Below, piece after piece: positions 53,024 to 61,424 of a stretch of DNA of 64,000 nucleotides. A program made the position numbers and the translations under genes. The DNA is from Paenibacillus silviterrae (GTDB lineage: Bacteria; Bacillota; Bacilli; Paenibacillales; NBRC-103111). Location of the stretch: the NCBI RefSeq assembly GCF_030167925.1, contig NZ_JASKUT010000001.1:1860001-1924000 (forward strand), read 5' to 3'. Position 1 is the stretch's first letter. The number at the start of each line of letters is the position of its first letter. Below the pieces are notes generated by a model. It had not been told where the DNA came from and searched no databases. It worked only from the letters and a program-made list of their open reading frames with translations.

Positions 53024-54062
53024 GGCTCATATCTCCTGTACATTGGACTAACTGCTCCAGCTTTTGCAGCGCAAGGCCGCTGTCGATCACCTGCGCCGCT
53101 CGCTGTACACCCTCCTGCAACGAGCCGCTAAGCCCCGTCACATAGAAGCATGCGCCCGCGTTAGCGAGCACGACGTCGCGGCAGGCTCCCTTTTCCCCGG
53201 CAAAAATGCTGCGGATGATCTGCGCGTTATGGACCGCGTCCCCGCCGACCACTTCCTTCAGGCTGTACGTTTTCAGCCCCAGCTGCTCAGGCGTAATTTC
53301 ATAGGTTTGAATGTGGCCTTCTTTCAGCTCCGTCACTTGAGTAGGCGCCGAGATACTGATCTCATCCAAGCCGTCGAGACTTGCAACAACCAAAGCTTGC
53401 TTTACGTTCAACGCCTGCATCACCCATGCCATCGTCTCCGTCTTGCTCCGGTCGAAGATTCCCAGCACCTGGCGATCCGCCCCAGCCGGATTCGTAAGCG
53501 GGCCCAGCAAATTAAACACCGTACGCACGCCAAGCTCCCTGCGAGGCACCGCTACGTGCTTCATCGATTGGTGGTACAGCTGAGCGAACATGAAGCAGAT
53601 GCCTACCTGCTCCAGGCAGCGGGCCGCCTGCTCTTGATTCAGCTGAATGTTCACGCCGAGCGCCTCCAGCACGTCCGCGCTGCCGCTGCGGCTCGACATC
53701 GCCCGGTTGCCGTGCTTCGCAACTCGAATCCCTCCGGCTGCCGCAACGATAGCGGAGGTTGTCGAGATATTGAACGTATCCGCTCCGTCCCCACCGGTAC
53801 CGCACGTATCCAGAAGGTTGCTTTGCTCCGTCAGTACCCGATTGGACTTGGCGCGCATCGTTTCGGCGAATCCGGTAATTTCCTCTATCGTTTCGCCCTT
53901 CATGCGAAGCGCGGTGAGCAATCCGCCGATCTGGGAAGGCGTCGCCCCGCCCTCCATAATGTTCGACATCACCTCACGTGCTTCATCACGCGTCAAGTGC
54001 TGCATGCTGACAATTTTTTGAATGGCTTGCTGTACGGTTAACGGTTGTACTACCTGTTCCAT
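53013..54062 (-). CDS. trpD: Anthranilate phosphoribosyltransferase
   Basis: The 349-residue enzyme transfers phosphoribose from PRPP to anthranilate. The PRPP-binding glycine motif DTCGTGGDGADTFNIST, the KHGNRAMSSRSGSADVLEALG region and GPLTNPAGADRQ are complete. ATG 54062 with a G-rich ribosome site (GGGGGGCGAGG) is preferred over the 54077 ATG, which has none. It follows trpE by about 30 bp; no trpG lies between them. Confidence 0.96.
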   Translation of the reverse strand: MEQVVQPLTVQQAIQKIVSMQHLTRDEAREVMSNIMEGGATPSQIGGLLTALRMKGETIEEITGFAETMRAKSNRVLTEQSNLLDTCGTGGDGADTFNISTTSAIVAAAGGIRVAKHGNRAMSSRSGSADVLEALGVNIQLNQEQAARCLEQVGICFMFAQLYHQSMKHVAVPRRELGVRTVFNLLGPLTNPAGADRQVLGIFDRSKTETMAWVMQALNVKQALVVASLDGLDEISISAPTQVTELKEGHIQTYEITPEQLGLKTYSLKEVVGGDAVHNAQIIRSIFAGEKGACRDVVLANAGACFYVTGLSGSLQEGVQRAAQVIDSGLALQKLEQLVQCTGDMSHVS

Positions 54063-54095
54063 ATCCTCGCCCCCCATGTAATGAGTAAATCAATC

Positions 54096-55631
54096 CTATT
54101 GATAATAATCGTGATTGATCAGCGCATAGGCCGGTTTCTTAGGTGTAAATACCGCCTCCGCCATGCGAATCGCCTTCAGCATGCCTTTGGCCTTGTTTAC
54201 CGTTTCCTGATACTCGTTCTCAGGCACGGAGTCCCATACGATCCCCGCACCAGCCTGCACATAGGCTTTTCCGCCTTTGAAAATAATCGTCCGGATCGTA
54301 ATGCACGTATCGAGATTGCCGGAGAAGCCAAGATATCCGATCGCCCCGGCATAAGCTCCGCGGGCTTCGTTCTCCAGCTCCGCAATGATTTCCATCGCCC
54401 GAAGCTTCGGAGCGCCCGAAACCGTACCCGCCGGCAAACAGGAAATGAACGCATCGAAAAAGTCCTTATCCTTTGCAATCTTGCCTGTCACGTTCGAGAC
54501 GATGTGCATTACGTGCGAGTATCGCTCAATCTGCATGAACGTATCGCACTTCACCGTGCCGAATTCGCTGACGCGCCCGATATCGTTGCGTCCGAGATCC
54601 ACCAGCATCAGGTGCTCCGCCCGCTCCTTCTCGTCAGCCAGCAGCTCCTGCTCCAGCGCAAGATCCTCCTCCGTGGTCCGACCGCGCGGACGTGTACCGG
54701 CGATTGGTCTTGTCTCTACCTTCTCGTCCTCGACGCGGACAAGCAGCTCCGGGGAAGTACCTACAATGACTTCGTCGTCCATCTTCAAGCAGTACATGTA
54801 AGGCGAAGGATTGAGCGTGCGAAGAATGCGGTATACCTGCAGCGGCTGCACCTCCGTCTCGATCTCGAAGCGTTGGGACAGCACCACCTGAAAAATGTCG
54901 CCGGCGCGAATATATTCTTTGGCTGCATTCACATTGTCGATGAATTGCTCCTTCGTCAGGTTGGATTTCACCTCGCCAAGCTCCACATCATCGGGAACCG
55001 GATTGTGGGAGGCGACCGGCAGCGGCTTTTTCAGCCTTTCGATGGTGGCATCGATTTTCGCACATGTGGCTTCATAAGCAGCGAGGATTTCAGCATCCGT
55101 CCCTTGCGGTGGGATGTGCACGTTCGCAATCACCTTCAGCTGCTGTTTGAAGTGGTCGAATACGATGACCTGATCGCAGAACATGAATTGGAGGTCATTC
55201 ATCTGCAGATCATCCTGGCGGTGCTTCGGAAGCTTCTCATAATACTGCAGCAGATCGTAGCCGAAGAATCCGACGGCCCCTCCTGTGAAACGAGGCAAAT
55301 CCGGCAAAGAAGGACTCTTATAATGCCTTAGCAGAGCTTTAAGCACCTCAAGCGGCTTCTCGGAGGACTCCTTCGTCCCTTCCGGTCCTTCCAGTCGTGT
55401 AACCCCGTTCTTCGTCTCCAGCAGCAGGAAAGGATCCGTACCGATGAAGGAGTAACGAGCCCACTTTACCCCGCCCTCAACGCTCTCCAGCAGAAAAGCT
55501 CGTTTTTCCTGATAAAACTGCTGAAACACGCGAATCGGCGTTTCCGTATCCGCCAGCAAATGGCGAACAACCGGGATCAGGTTATACTCTCTGGCCAGGC
55601 GAATCACTTCTTTGGCTTCCGGTGTGTACAT
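54096..55631 (-). CDS. trpE: Anthranilate synthase component I
   Basis: The 511-residue enzyme makes anthranilate from chorismate and ammonia or glutamine. The tryptophan feedback site is visible as FLLESVEGGVKWARYSF. Catalytic chorismate-binding motifs follow: PYMYCLKMDD, PIAGTRPRG, HLMLVDLGRNDIG, PAGTVSGAPK and AYAGAIGY. Two in-frame ATGs lie two codons apart; the second (55631) has GGAG at 8 nt, the first (55637) at 2 nt. It is the first trp gene, behind a leader with a TRAP-like site and an attenuator. The glutamine amidotransferase subunit is not here and is probably the shared PabA/TrpG elsewhere. Confidence 0.97.
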   Translation of the reverse strand: MYTPEAKEVIRLAREYNLIPVVRHLLADTETPIRVFQQFYQEKRAFLLESVEGGVKWARYSFIGTDPFLLLETKNGVTRLEGPEGTKESSEKPLEVLKALLRHYKSPSLPDLPRFTGGAVGFFGYDLLQYYEKLPKHRQDDLQMNDLQFMFCDQVIVFDHFKQQLKVIANVHIPPQGTDAEILAAYEATCAKIDATIERLKKPLPVASHNPVPDDVELGEVKSNLTKEQFIDNVNAAKEYIRAGDIFQVVLSQRFEIETEVQPLQVYRILRTLNPSPYMYCLKMDDEVIVGTSPELLVRVEDEKVETRPIAGTRPRGRTTEEDLALEQELLADEKERAEHLMLVDLGRNDIGRVSEFGTVKCDTFMQIERYSHVMHIVSNVTGKIAKDKDFFDAFISCLPAGTVSGAPKLRAMEIIAELENEARGAYAGAIGYLGFSGNLDTCITIRTIIFKGGKAYVQAGAGIVWDSVPENEYQETVNKAKGMLKAIRMAEAVFTPKKPAYALINHDYYQ

Positions 55632-55681
55632 CGTCATCTCTCCTCTTCTCGTCTCTTCCTTGACTTAGCCTCATATTCGTG

Positions 55682-55713
55682 AAAAACAAAAAACCTCTAC
55701 CGCAAAGTAGAGG
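55682..55713 (-). terminator. trp operon attenuator terminator
   Basis: On the minus strand CCTCTAC (55707-55713) pairs with GTAGAGG (55694-55700) around a TTTGCG loop, followed by TTTTTTG. It lies 45-75 bp before trpE. The 5' arm can also pair with AGTAGAG, which occurs in the upstream TRAP-like site, so two mutually exclusive structures are possible. Confidence 0.85.
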
Positions 55714-55715
55714 CG

Positions 55716-55799
55716 TTAATTAGCCGATAGGAAATAATGGTTATGAAAGGTATGGCAAAATATGCCGTGAGGGGCTAAAAGGAATATATATAATTGCAT
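55716..55799 (-). CDS. Possible trp leader ORF (27 codons)
   Basis: An ATG-initiated frame of 27 residues plus TAA lies between the TRAP-like site and the terminator, with AAGGG 8 nt upstream. The product MQLYIFLLAPHGIFCHTF... has four His, four Phe and two Tyr but no Trp. The TAA ends two bases before the terminator's 5' arm, so a ribosome stopping there would cover that arm. Coding status is unproven and the frame may be chance. Confidence 0.3.
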   Translation of the reverse strand: MQLYIFLLAPHGIFCHTFHNHYFLSAN

Positions 55800-55856
55800 A
55801 ATCCTAACCCTTACACCCTCAAGGAAACCTTCCGATAACGGATCCTAACAATCAAA

Positions 55857-55899
55857 CTCGGCTCAACTCTACTCGTCTTCACTCTACTCAGCTCGGCTC
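55857..55899 (-). promoter_or_regulatory. TRAP-binding-site-like triplet array in the trpE leader
   Basis: On the minus strand nine triplets begin every 5 nt: GAG, GAG, GAG, GAG, AAG, GAG, GAG, GAG, GAG (forward-strand starts 55897, 55892, 55887, 55882, 55877, 55872, 55867, 55862, 55857). All spacers are two bases. This is the pattern recognised by the B. subtilis trp RNA-binding attenuation protein (11 (G/U)AG triplets). A GAGTAGAG octamer occurs twice and can pair with the terminator's 5' arm. Confidence 0.88.
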
Positions 55900-55900
55900 A

Positions 55901-55921
55901 CTGACTGTGCTCCACAATCAG
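55901..55921 (-). promoter_or_regulatory. 5' stem-loop of the trp leader
   Basis: CTGATTGTG and CACAGTCAG pair (one G-U) around GAG, right before the triplet array, as in the B. subtilis trp leader where a 5' stem-loop assists TRAP binding. Confidence 0.65.
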
Positions 55922-55932
55922 CAGTTATCTAT

Positions 55933-55962
55933 ACTATACTATCTGACTTATGCACTTGTCAA
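55933..55962 (-). promoter_or_regulatory. trp operon promoter at the end of aroH
   Basis: TTGACA (55957-55962), 18 nt, TATAGT (55933-55938). The -35 is within the last codons of aroH. Transcription should begin near 55926, which puts the whole leader and the triplet array on the RNA. Confidence 0.8.
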
Positions 55963-56325
55963 TTTCGATAAGTCGGGACGCAGGCGCATCGCATCTTTTA
56001 AATACACGTGCTGCATTTCCGCCTGACTTTTCTCCGTGTTCACCATCACCATGAGGCGGATACAGAGCGGGAGACTGCCCTCAACCGGGATTTCCAGCGA
56101 GCACATAAGAGGAACAAGATCCCAGCCCGGCATTTGGCGAATGGCCATGGCCGGGAACGTCGCCGTCAGATCCTGGGTAACGGTTACGAAGACACTGGCG
56201 ATATCCTCCGGAACGATCTCGTTCTCTGCAATAATTTGATGAAGCAGCTCCGTGGTTGCGGATAAAATTTCGTTCTTTTCATTATTCACAACTGTAGTAG
56301 CACCGCGAATTCCCCGTACGTACAT
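55948..56325 (-). CDS. aroH: Chorismate mutase, AroH type
   Basis: The 125-residue monofunctional enzyme converts chorismate to prephenate. Family features are RGIRGATTV at the N-terminus, TQDLTATFPAMAIRQMPGW and CIRLMVMVNT. It is the trimeric B. subtilis AroH fold. It is third of the aroC-aroB-aroH group and its 3' end holds the trp -35 box. Confidence 0.96.
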   Translation of the reverse strand: MYVRGIRGATTVVNNEKNEILSATTELLHQIIAENEIVPEDIASVFVTVTQDLTATFPAMAIRQMPGWDLVPLMCSLEIPVEGSLPLCIRLMVMVNTEKSQAEMQHVYLKDAMRLRPDLSKLTSA

Positions 56326-56328
56326 GTG

Positions 56329-57426
56329 TCAGTCCTCCCGTTTTAGTTGTTCTACGACCTCGCGAACCCATTGCGCAGGTACGTTCTTGTTGATTTCAAC
56401 CTTCCCGATGTCGGTTGGAATGATAAACGTCATTTGACCTTCTTGGAACTTCTTGTCATGCATCATAGCGCGCATGATTTCATCCGTATCCAGGTGCTCC
56501 GGAAGCTTCGTCGGAAGACCGACCGCCTTCAGTACGCGTTTGGTTTTCTCGTAAATGTACTCCGGATGGCCCAAGCGAAGGGATAACTTCGCAGAACCTA
56601 CCATCCCGATGGAGATCGCTTCTCCGTGGAGCAGCTCGCCATAGCCGGCAACCGCTTCAAGCGCGTGTCCGATCGTATGCCCTAGGTTGAGAATCGCACG
56701 CAAATCGTTCTCCCGCTCATCCTGGGAAACAACCGCCGCTTTCACGCTGCAGCCCACGTATAAGCCATATTGCAAGGCTTCCGGATCCAAACCGACCAGC
56801 TTGGCCGCATTGGCCTCACACCAGTCCGTAAACGCGGCATCCCAGATCAAGCCGTGCTTGACCATCTCCGAAAGTCCGGCGCGAACCTCGCGATCAGGCA
56901 GTGTCTGTAGAGTAGCCGTATCATAGAGAACCATCTCCGGCTGATGAAACGCACCGATAATATTTTTGGCGAGCGGATGGTTCACCGCCACCTTACCGCC
57001 GACACTGCTGTCATGAGCAAGGATCGTCGTAGGCACCTGAACGAACCGAACACCGCGCATGTAGGAGGCGGCTACGAAGCCCGCCAAATCGCCAACGACA
57101 CCGCCGCCCAGCGCAACGACCGTCGATTTGCGGTCCAGCCCCGCTTCAAGAGCGACGCCGACGATTTGCTCCAGCACGGACAACGACTTCGACTGTTCCC
57201 CAGCATCGGCTATATAAGTGGCCGTACGGAAGCCGGACTTCTGCAGTCCGGTCTCCACTTTGGACAAGTGATGCGCCGCCACTTGAGCATCCGTTACGAT
57301 TAATAACGGGGAAGCTTTGCTTATTCCGTGCTTTTCGAAGTACGGCCCGATATTGTCGATGAGACCCTCACCGATATAGATCGGATACGACCGAGCGCCC
57401 AGATCAACTGTCAATTCCTTTATCAT
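56329..57426 (-). CDS. aroB: 3-dehydroquinate synthase
   Basis: The 365-residue NAD and metal dependent enzyme of the shikimate pathway has VVALGGGVVGDLAGFVA, HDSSVGGKVAVNH, KAAVVSQDERE and LNLGHTIGHALE (metal His). ATG 57426 matches the family start (IKELTVDLGARSYPIYIG); ATG or TTG codons overlapping the aroC stop (57444-57447) are alternatives. Confidence 0.96.
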   Translation of the reverse strand: MIKELTVDLGARSYPIYIGEGLIDNIGPYFEKHGISKASPLLIVTDAQVAAHHLSKVETGLQKSGFRTATYIADAGEQSKSLSVLEQIVGVALEAGLDRKSTVVALGGGVVGDLAGFVAASYMRGVRFVQVPTTILAHDSSVGGKVAVNHPLAKNIIGAFHQPEMVLYDTATLQTLPDREVRAGLSEMVKHGLIWDAAFTDWCEANAAKLVGLDPEALQYGLYVGCSVKAAVVSQDERENDLRAILNLGHTIGHALEAVAGYGELLHGEAISIGMVGSAKLSLRLGHPEYIYEKTKRVLKAVGLPTKLPEHLDTDEIMRAMMHDKKFQEGQMTFIIPTDIGKVEINKNVPAQWVREVVEQLKRED

Positions 57427-57443
57427 CAGCGGTTCCCCACCCA

Positions 57444-58607
57444 TCAATAGCTCTTTACTTGCGCCAAGAAGCCCTCATAATTTCTGCGGGTTTCCTCTAA
57501 GGAATCGCCGCCGAACTTTTCCATGAACGCGCGGGCAACCTCCCATGCGACCACATTTTCCAAGATAACGCCCGCCGCAGGTACCGCACATGCATCGGAG
57601 CGTTCCACTTGTGCCGTGAACTGCTCTTTCGTATCAATATCCACGCTCTGCAGCGCCTTGTACAGCGTGGAGATCGGCTTCATCACCGCGCGGACCACGA
57701 TAGGCTCCCCTGTCGTCATCCCGCCTTCGAAGCCGCCCGCACGGTTGGATGCGCGGTAGAAGCCGCGCTGCTCGTCATGCATAATTTCGTCATGCACCTG
57801 GGAGCCCCTGCGCTTGGCCGCTTCGAACCCGATGCCGAACTCCACACCCTTAAACGCTTGAATGGAGAGCACCGCTTGAGCGATCCGGCCGTCCAGCTTG
57901 CGGTCCCACTGTACGTGGCTGCCGAGACCTACTGGTACACCTTCAATGATACATTCGATGACACCGCCGAGCGTATCTCCGTCTTCCTTCGCCGCATCGA
58001 TCGCTGCAATCATTTTTTCTTCCGCCGCTTTATCGGTTACACGCACCGGAGACTCCTCGGTTACGCGAATCAGCTCATCAATCGGCATCTCCTTGCGCTC
58101 TACCTCTACCTCGCCGATGCGGATTACTTGTCCGGCCACCTTGATGCCGAATTCCTTCAGCAGCTGGCGAGCCATTGCCCCGACAGCTACACGCATCGTC
58201 GTTTCTCTGGCGCTGGAACGCTCGAGAATGTTGCGCAGGTCGCGCTGGTTATATTTCAAGCCGCCGTTCAAATCGGCATGACCCGGACGCGGACGGTTGA
58301 CACGGCGCTTCGTTTCGTCACTGCCCTCGATCGGCTCAATGTTCATGACAGACGTCCAGTGCTTCCAGTCGTTGTTTTCAACGACCAGCGCTATGGGCGC
58401 TCCTGTAGTTTTCCCGTGGCGAACGCCGCCGACAATATTCGCCGTATCCTTTTCAATCTGCATGCGCCGGCCGCGGCCATAGCCCTTTTGTCTTCTTGCC
58501 AATTGAAAATTGACTTCTTCAAAGTCAATCGAAATATTGCTCGGAAATCCTTCAATAATGGTCGTAAGCTGCGGACCGTGTGTTTCTCCAGCGGTTAAGT
58601 ATCTCAC
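57444..58607 (-). CDS. aroC: Chorismate synthase
   Basis: The 387-residue FMN-dependent lyase makes chorismate from EPSP. Motifs [57 protein letters not shown], and [16 protein letters not shown] are complete. The start is GTG 58607 with AAAGGGG at 7 nt, matching the family N-terminus; the frame opens at 58655 upstream. It is the first gene of aroC-aroB-aroH and has a strong promoter. Confidence 0.97.
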   Translation of the reverse strand: MRYLTAGETHGPQLTTIIEGFPSNISIDFEEVNFQLARRQKGYGRGRRMQIEKDTANIVGGVRHGKTTGAPIALVVENNDWKHWTSVMNIEPIEGSDETKRRVNRPRPGHADLNGGLKYNQRDLRNILERSSARETTMRVAVGAMARQLLKEFGIKVAGQVIRIGEVEVERKEMPIDELIRVTEESPVRVTDKAAEEKMIAAIDAAKEDGDTLGGVIECIIEGVPVGLGSHVQWDRKLDGRIAQAVLSIQAFKGVEFGIGFEAAKRRGSQVHDEIMHDEQRGFYRASNRAGGFEGGMTTGEPIVVRAVMKPISTLYKALQSVDIDTKEQFTAQVERSDACAVPAAGVILENVVAWEVARAFMEKFGGDSLEETRRNYEGFLAQVKSY

Positions 58608-58687
58608 CAATATGTCCCCTTTCATCCTATCCCGTGTCTTTCCACGTTCCTTCACGCTTTAGCGCTTTTATGTACAACAATGGTAAC

Positions 58688-58716
58688 ATTATAGTACAGC
58701 AACCCCGGTTTGACAA
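58688..58716 (-). promoter_or_regulatory. Strong promoter of the aromatic supraoperon (aroC)
   Basis: TTGTCA (58711-58716), 17 nt, perfect TATAAT (58688-58693) on the minus strand, about 80 bp before the aroC start. Confidence 0.8.
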
Positions 58717-58765
58717 TAAATATACCCGATTTGGGCATAAAAACTCCCTTTTTCTGCTGAAAGCA

Positions 58766-58807
58766 ACAAAAAAAAGCGCTGCCTAAGGCGTTAGCCTTGG
58801 ACACCGC
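58766..58807 (-). terminator. Intrinsic terminator after the small HTH-like gene
   Basis: An imperfect GC-rich stem (arms starting GCG at 58805-58807 and ending CGC at 58776-58778; core AAGGC/GCCTT) followed on the minus strand by TTTTTTTT. A second hairpin (GCGGC-TTGC-GCCGC, 58815-58828) lies before it. Confidence 0.75.
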
Positions 58808-58835
58808 ATAGCCTGCGGCTTGCGCCGCCGCGTGC

Positions 58836-59000
58836 TTATCCGTTCACCGATTGCTTTTTGAACCCCAAGGGTCTCTCCTGCTTATCCGGCTCGTTCACAA
58901 GTCCCAAGATCTGCATGGAGTCAATCCCCAGAATTTGTGCACATTCCTGCATCGTAATAAAACCTCGGCGGTAAGCTGTTATGACCTTTCGTTTATCCAT
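58836..59000 (-). CDS. Small HTH-like protein of unknown function
   Basis: The 54-residue basic protein (MDKRKVITAYRRGFITMQE...) contains a helix-turn-helix-like segment (TMQECAQILGIDSMQILGLV). It follows cheR and precedes a terminator. ATG 59000 has an excellent AGGAGG at 6 nt; the longer frame at 59030 does not. Probably a real small gene, perhaps a regulator; no family recognised. Confidence 0.72.
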   Translation of the reverse strand: MDKRKVITAYRRGFITMQECAQILGIDSMQILGLVNEPDKQERPLGFKKQSVNG

Positions 59001-59084
59001 GACGCTCCTCCTGCCTACCTGTAGGCACATCTCTAAAGCTGCTACATAGCCTTAGTATAGGAAGGTCTGGAAAGGTTTATTCAA

Positions 59085-59867
59085 TTACTGGGATATTTTC
59101 CTATAGAAGAACGTATCCGCAGGCTCCATTCCGTATTGACCCGGAGAGAATATTTGCTCCGTGCTGCCGACAAATAAGAGTCCTCCCGGCTTCAGGGCGT
59201 TCGCAAACTTCTGGTACAGCAGATGCTTAGCCTCTTCCGTGAAATAAATCATTACATTGCGGCAAACGATCAAGTCGAATTGAGTATCGAACGTGTCCGT
59301 CAATAAATTTTGCTTCTGGAAACGAATGCTTTTCTTCAAGCTATCCGCAATATGATAGGTCAAGTTTTCTTGACGGTAATACTTCTTAAGATAACCCGCC
59401 GGCACATCGCGAACCGAACGATCCGCATATACGGCTTTTTTCGCTTTCTCCAGCGCCCCTTCATCAATATCCGTAGCCAGCACAAGGCTGTCTTGAAGGG
59501 CATTCAGCTCGGATAAAATCATGGCTAGCGTATAGGGCTCTTCCCCTGTCGAGCAAGCCGCACTCCAGCACTTCAGCTTGCGGGATTTGCGGAGCATCTC
59601 CGGAAGAAACCGCTGCTCGAGCACCTCCCAACGATTGGGATTGCGCCAAAACTCCGACACATTAATCGTCATCCGATCCAGAAATTCATAGAACAGTTCC
59701 TTATCCTTGGTCATCGCATCAAAAAACGCGGCAAAGCTGTTATACCCCTTCTTCATCCGGAGCGTCGTCAGACGGCGCTTCATCTGCGCTTCCTTATACT
59801 GTGCCAGATCGATGGACGTATAATCCTTCACCTTCTTGATGAACAGAAGAAAATCCTGGTCCTCCAT
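59085..59867 (-). CDS. cheR: Chemotaxis protein methyltransferase CheR
   Basis: The 260-residue SAM-dependent enzyme methylates glutamates of chemoreceptors. N-terminal CheR helical domain (YTSIDLAQYKEAQMKRRL) and the SAM motif SACSTGEEPYTLAMIL, FDLIVCRNVMIYF and GGLLFVGSTEQ are seen. The ndk-cheR-aroC position matches B. subtilis, where it is far from other chemotaxis genes. Confidence 0.96.
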   Translation of the reverse strand: MEDQDFLLFIKKVKDYTSIDLAQYKEAQMKRRLTTLRMKKGYNSFAAFFDAMTKDKELFYEFLDRMTINVSEFWRNPNRWEVLEQRFLPEMLRKSRKLKCWSAACSTGEEPYTLAMILSELNALQDSLVLATDIDEGALEKAKKAVYADRSVRDVPAGYLKKYYRQENLTYHIADSLKKSIRFQKQNLLTDTFDTQFDLIVCRNVMIYFTEEAKHLLYQKFANALKPGGLLFVGSTEQIFSPGQYGMEPADTFFYRKISQ

Positions 59868-59903
59868 GCTGATCCTCCTGCCTTTAGCCCGTATGGTAGC
59901 TCA

Positions 59904-60347
59904 CTAAATCCAAGTTTGAATGGCTCGGCTGTAGTCCAGCAATTCTTCTTTGGCAAAATAGATCGCAATCTCACGTTCGGCGTTCTCCGGGGAATCCGAG
60001 CCGTGAATTAAATTAAAGTTCGTATGTACGGCGAAATCACTCCGAATCGTGCCTGGAGCCGCTTCCAGCGCATCGGTTTTGCCGATCATATGCCGCGAAA
60101 GGGCGATAACCCTGTCCCCTTGCCATACCATAGCAAACACTGGCCCCGAAGTAATGAATTGGACAAGCCGATCGTAGTACGGCCTCCCGTAATGCTCCAC
60201 ATAATGCTGGGCCGCCAGCTCCGGTGTAACCATAATCAGCTTGGCTGCCGCCAGCTGAAAGCCTTTCCGCTCGAATCGGCTGACAATCTCACCAATCAGC
60301 CCGCGCTGAACGCCATCCGGCTTTACCATTAACAACGTGCGTTCCAT
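59904..60347 (-). CDS. ndk: Nucleoside diphosphate kinase
   Basis: The 147-residue enzyme equilibrates NTP and NDP pools. The start [19 protein letters not shown] and the catalytic His in [16 protein letters not shown] are present. It lies between hepT and cheR, after a candidate promoter. Confidence 0.97.
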   Translation of the reverse strand: MERTLLMVKPDGVQRGLIGEIVSRFERKGFQLAAAKLIMVTPELAAQHYVEHYGRPYYDRLVQFITSGPVFAMVWQGDRVIALSRHMIGKTDALEAAPGTIRSDFAVHTNFNLIHGSDSPENAEREIAIYFAKEELLDYSRAIQTWI

Positions 60348-60416
60348 GACCCATCCCTCCCTAATGCAATTCTTCTATGTATATGGTAGACGGAAGCCGC
60401 TATGCTTCCTGAATTC

Positions 60417-60445
60417 ACTATACCACAGCTTTCCTAGTCTGATAA
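60417..60445 (-). promoter_or_regulatory. Candidate extended -10 promoter of ndk-cheR
   Basis: TTATCA (60440-60445), 17 nt, TATAGT (60417-60422) preceded by TGG on the minus strand, about 70 bp before ndk. Confidence 0.5.
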
Positions 60446-60449
60446 CACA

Positions 60450-61424
60450 TTAATAGGACCGATTGCCTACAAAATGGGCGATGCTGATCAAATCCTTCTT
60501 CGCCTGAATATCCGGCAGGCCCTCCAGGGCAGCTATGGCCTTATCAATATAACGCGAAGCTAAGCTTTCCGCACGCGGGATACCGGAGCTGCCCCGAATC
60601 AGCTTCAGGAAATGACTGACATCGCATTGTCCGTCCTCCTGTTGAATGCGGTTCAATTCCCGCAGCAATTCCGGTCTAAGCTCTGGATCCTGAAGAGCAT
60701 AAATGACAGGAATGGTCACATTCCCCTGTTTGACATCGCTGCCGGGCGGCTTGCCGATTTCCTTCTCGGTTCCGCACAAATCGAGCAGGTCGTCACGAAT
60801 CTGGAACGCCATACCGACATTGTATCCGAACGAATACAGCTTACGCGCATTGGCTTCGGAGGCTTCCGCCGCAATCGCTCCAAGCTGACAGCTGATAGCG
60901 ATCAGCAATGCCGTCTTCCTCTTGATGCGCAGCAAATAATCGCGCACCGACTGCTCTGCATGGAAGAAGAAACGGATTTGTTCCATTTCCCCGATCGACA
61001 TCTCCACAAGGGCATTGGACATGATTTGATGAATTGCGGGATTCGGCAGCTGAGTTACAATGCTGAGCGCTTTGGCAAATATGTAATCGCCGGTATACAT
61101 GGCAATCCGGTTATCCCACTTGGACCTGACGGTCAATTGGCCGCGTCTGGTGCTGGCATCGTCAATGACATCATCATGCACTAGCGAAGCCATATGGATC
61201 AGCTCGAGCGGTACGGCCACATGCTTCACACGATTCAGGTCGTAGGTACCGAACTTGGCGCCGAGAAGGACGAACACCGGTCGGATCCGCTTCCCTCCCG
61301 CCTTCAGCAGATGAAGCGAAGCCTCCCGCAGCAGAGGATGCTCTACATCAATGCTGCGCTCCAGCTCCTTTTCGATAAAGCCGATATCTTTTTTTAGCTT
61401 GGCATACAAATCCAACAATTTCAT
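60450..61424 (-). CDS. hepT: Heptaprenyl diphosphate synthase component II (polyprenyl synthase)
   Basis: The 324-residue trans-prenyltransferase makes the menaquinone side chain. Both aspartate motifs are present: LVHDDVIDDASTRRG (DDxxD) and FQIRDDLLDLCG (DDxxD). It requires a small subunit (HepS), which is expected to lie beyond menG outside the window. Start overlaps mqnA by 4 bp (ATGA). Confidence 0.95.
   Translation of the reverse strand: MKLLDLYAKLKKDIGFIEKELERSIDVEHPLLREASLHLLKAGGKRIRPVFVLLGAKFGTYDLNRVKHVAVPLELIHMASLVHDDVIDDASTRRGQLTVRSKWDNRIAMYTGDYIFAKALSIVTQLPNPAIHQIMSNALVEMSIGEMEQIRFFFHAEQSVRDYLLRIKRKTALLIAISCQLGAIAAEASEANARKLYSFGYNVGMAFQIRDDLLDLCGTEKEIGKPPGSDVKQGNVTIPVIYALQDPELRPELLRELNRIQQEDGQCDVSHFLKLIRGSSGIPRAESLASRYIDKAIAALEGLPDIQAKKDLISIAHFVGNRSY

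Noticed and set aside
53064..55331. Two long plus-strand frames (325 and 428 codons)
   Set aside because: Antisense to trpD and trpE, which are unambiguous.
55638..55947. T-box riboswitch before trpE
   Set aside because: No T-box core (AGGGTGG...) or specifier loop is seen, whereas the GAG triplet array is clear.
57609..58598. 329-codon plus-strand frame
   Set aside because: Antisense shadow of aroC.
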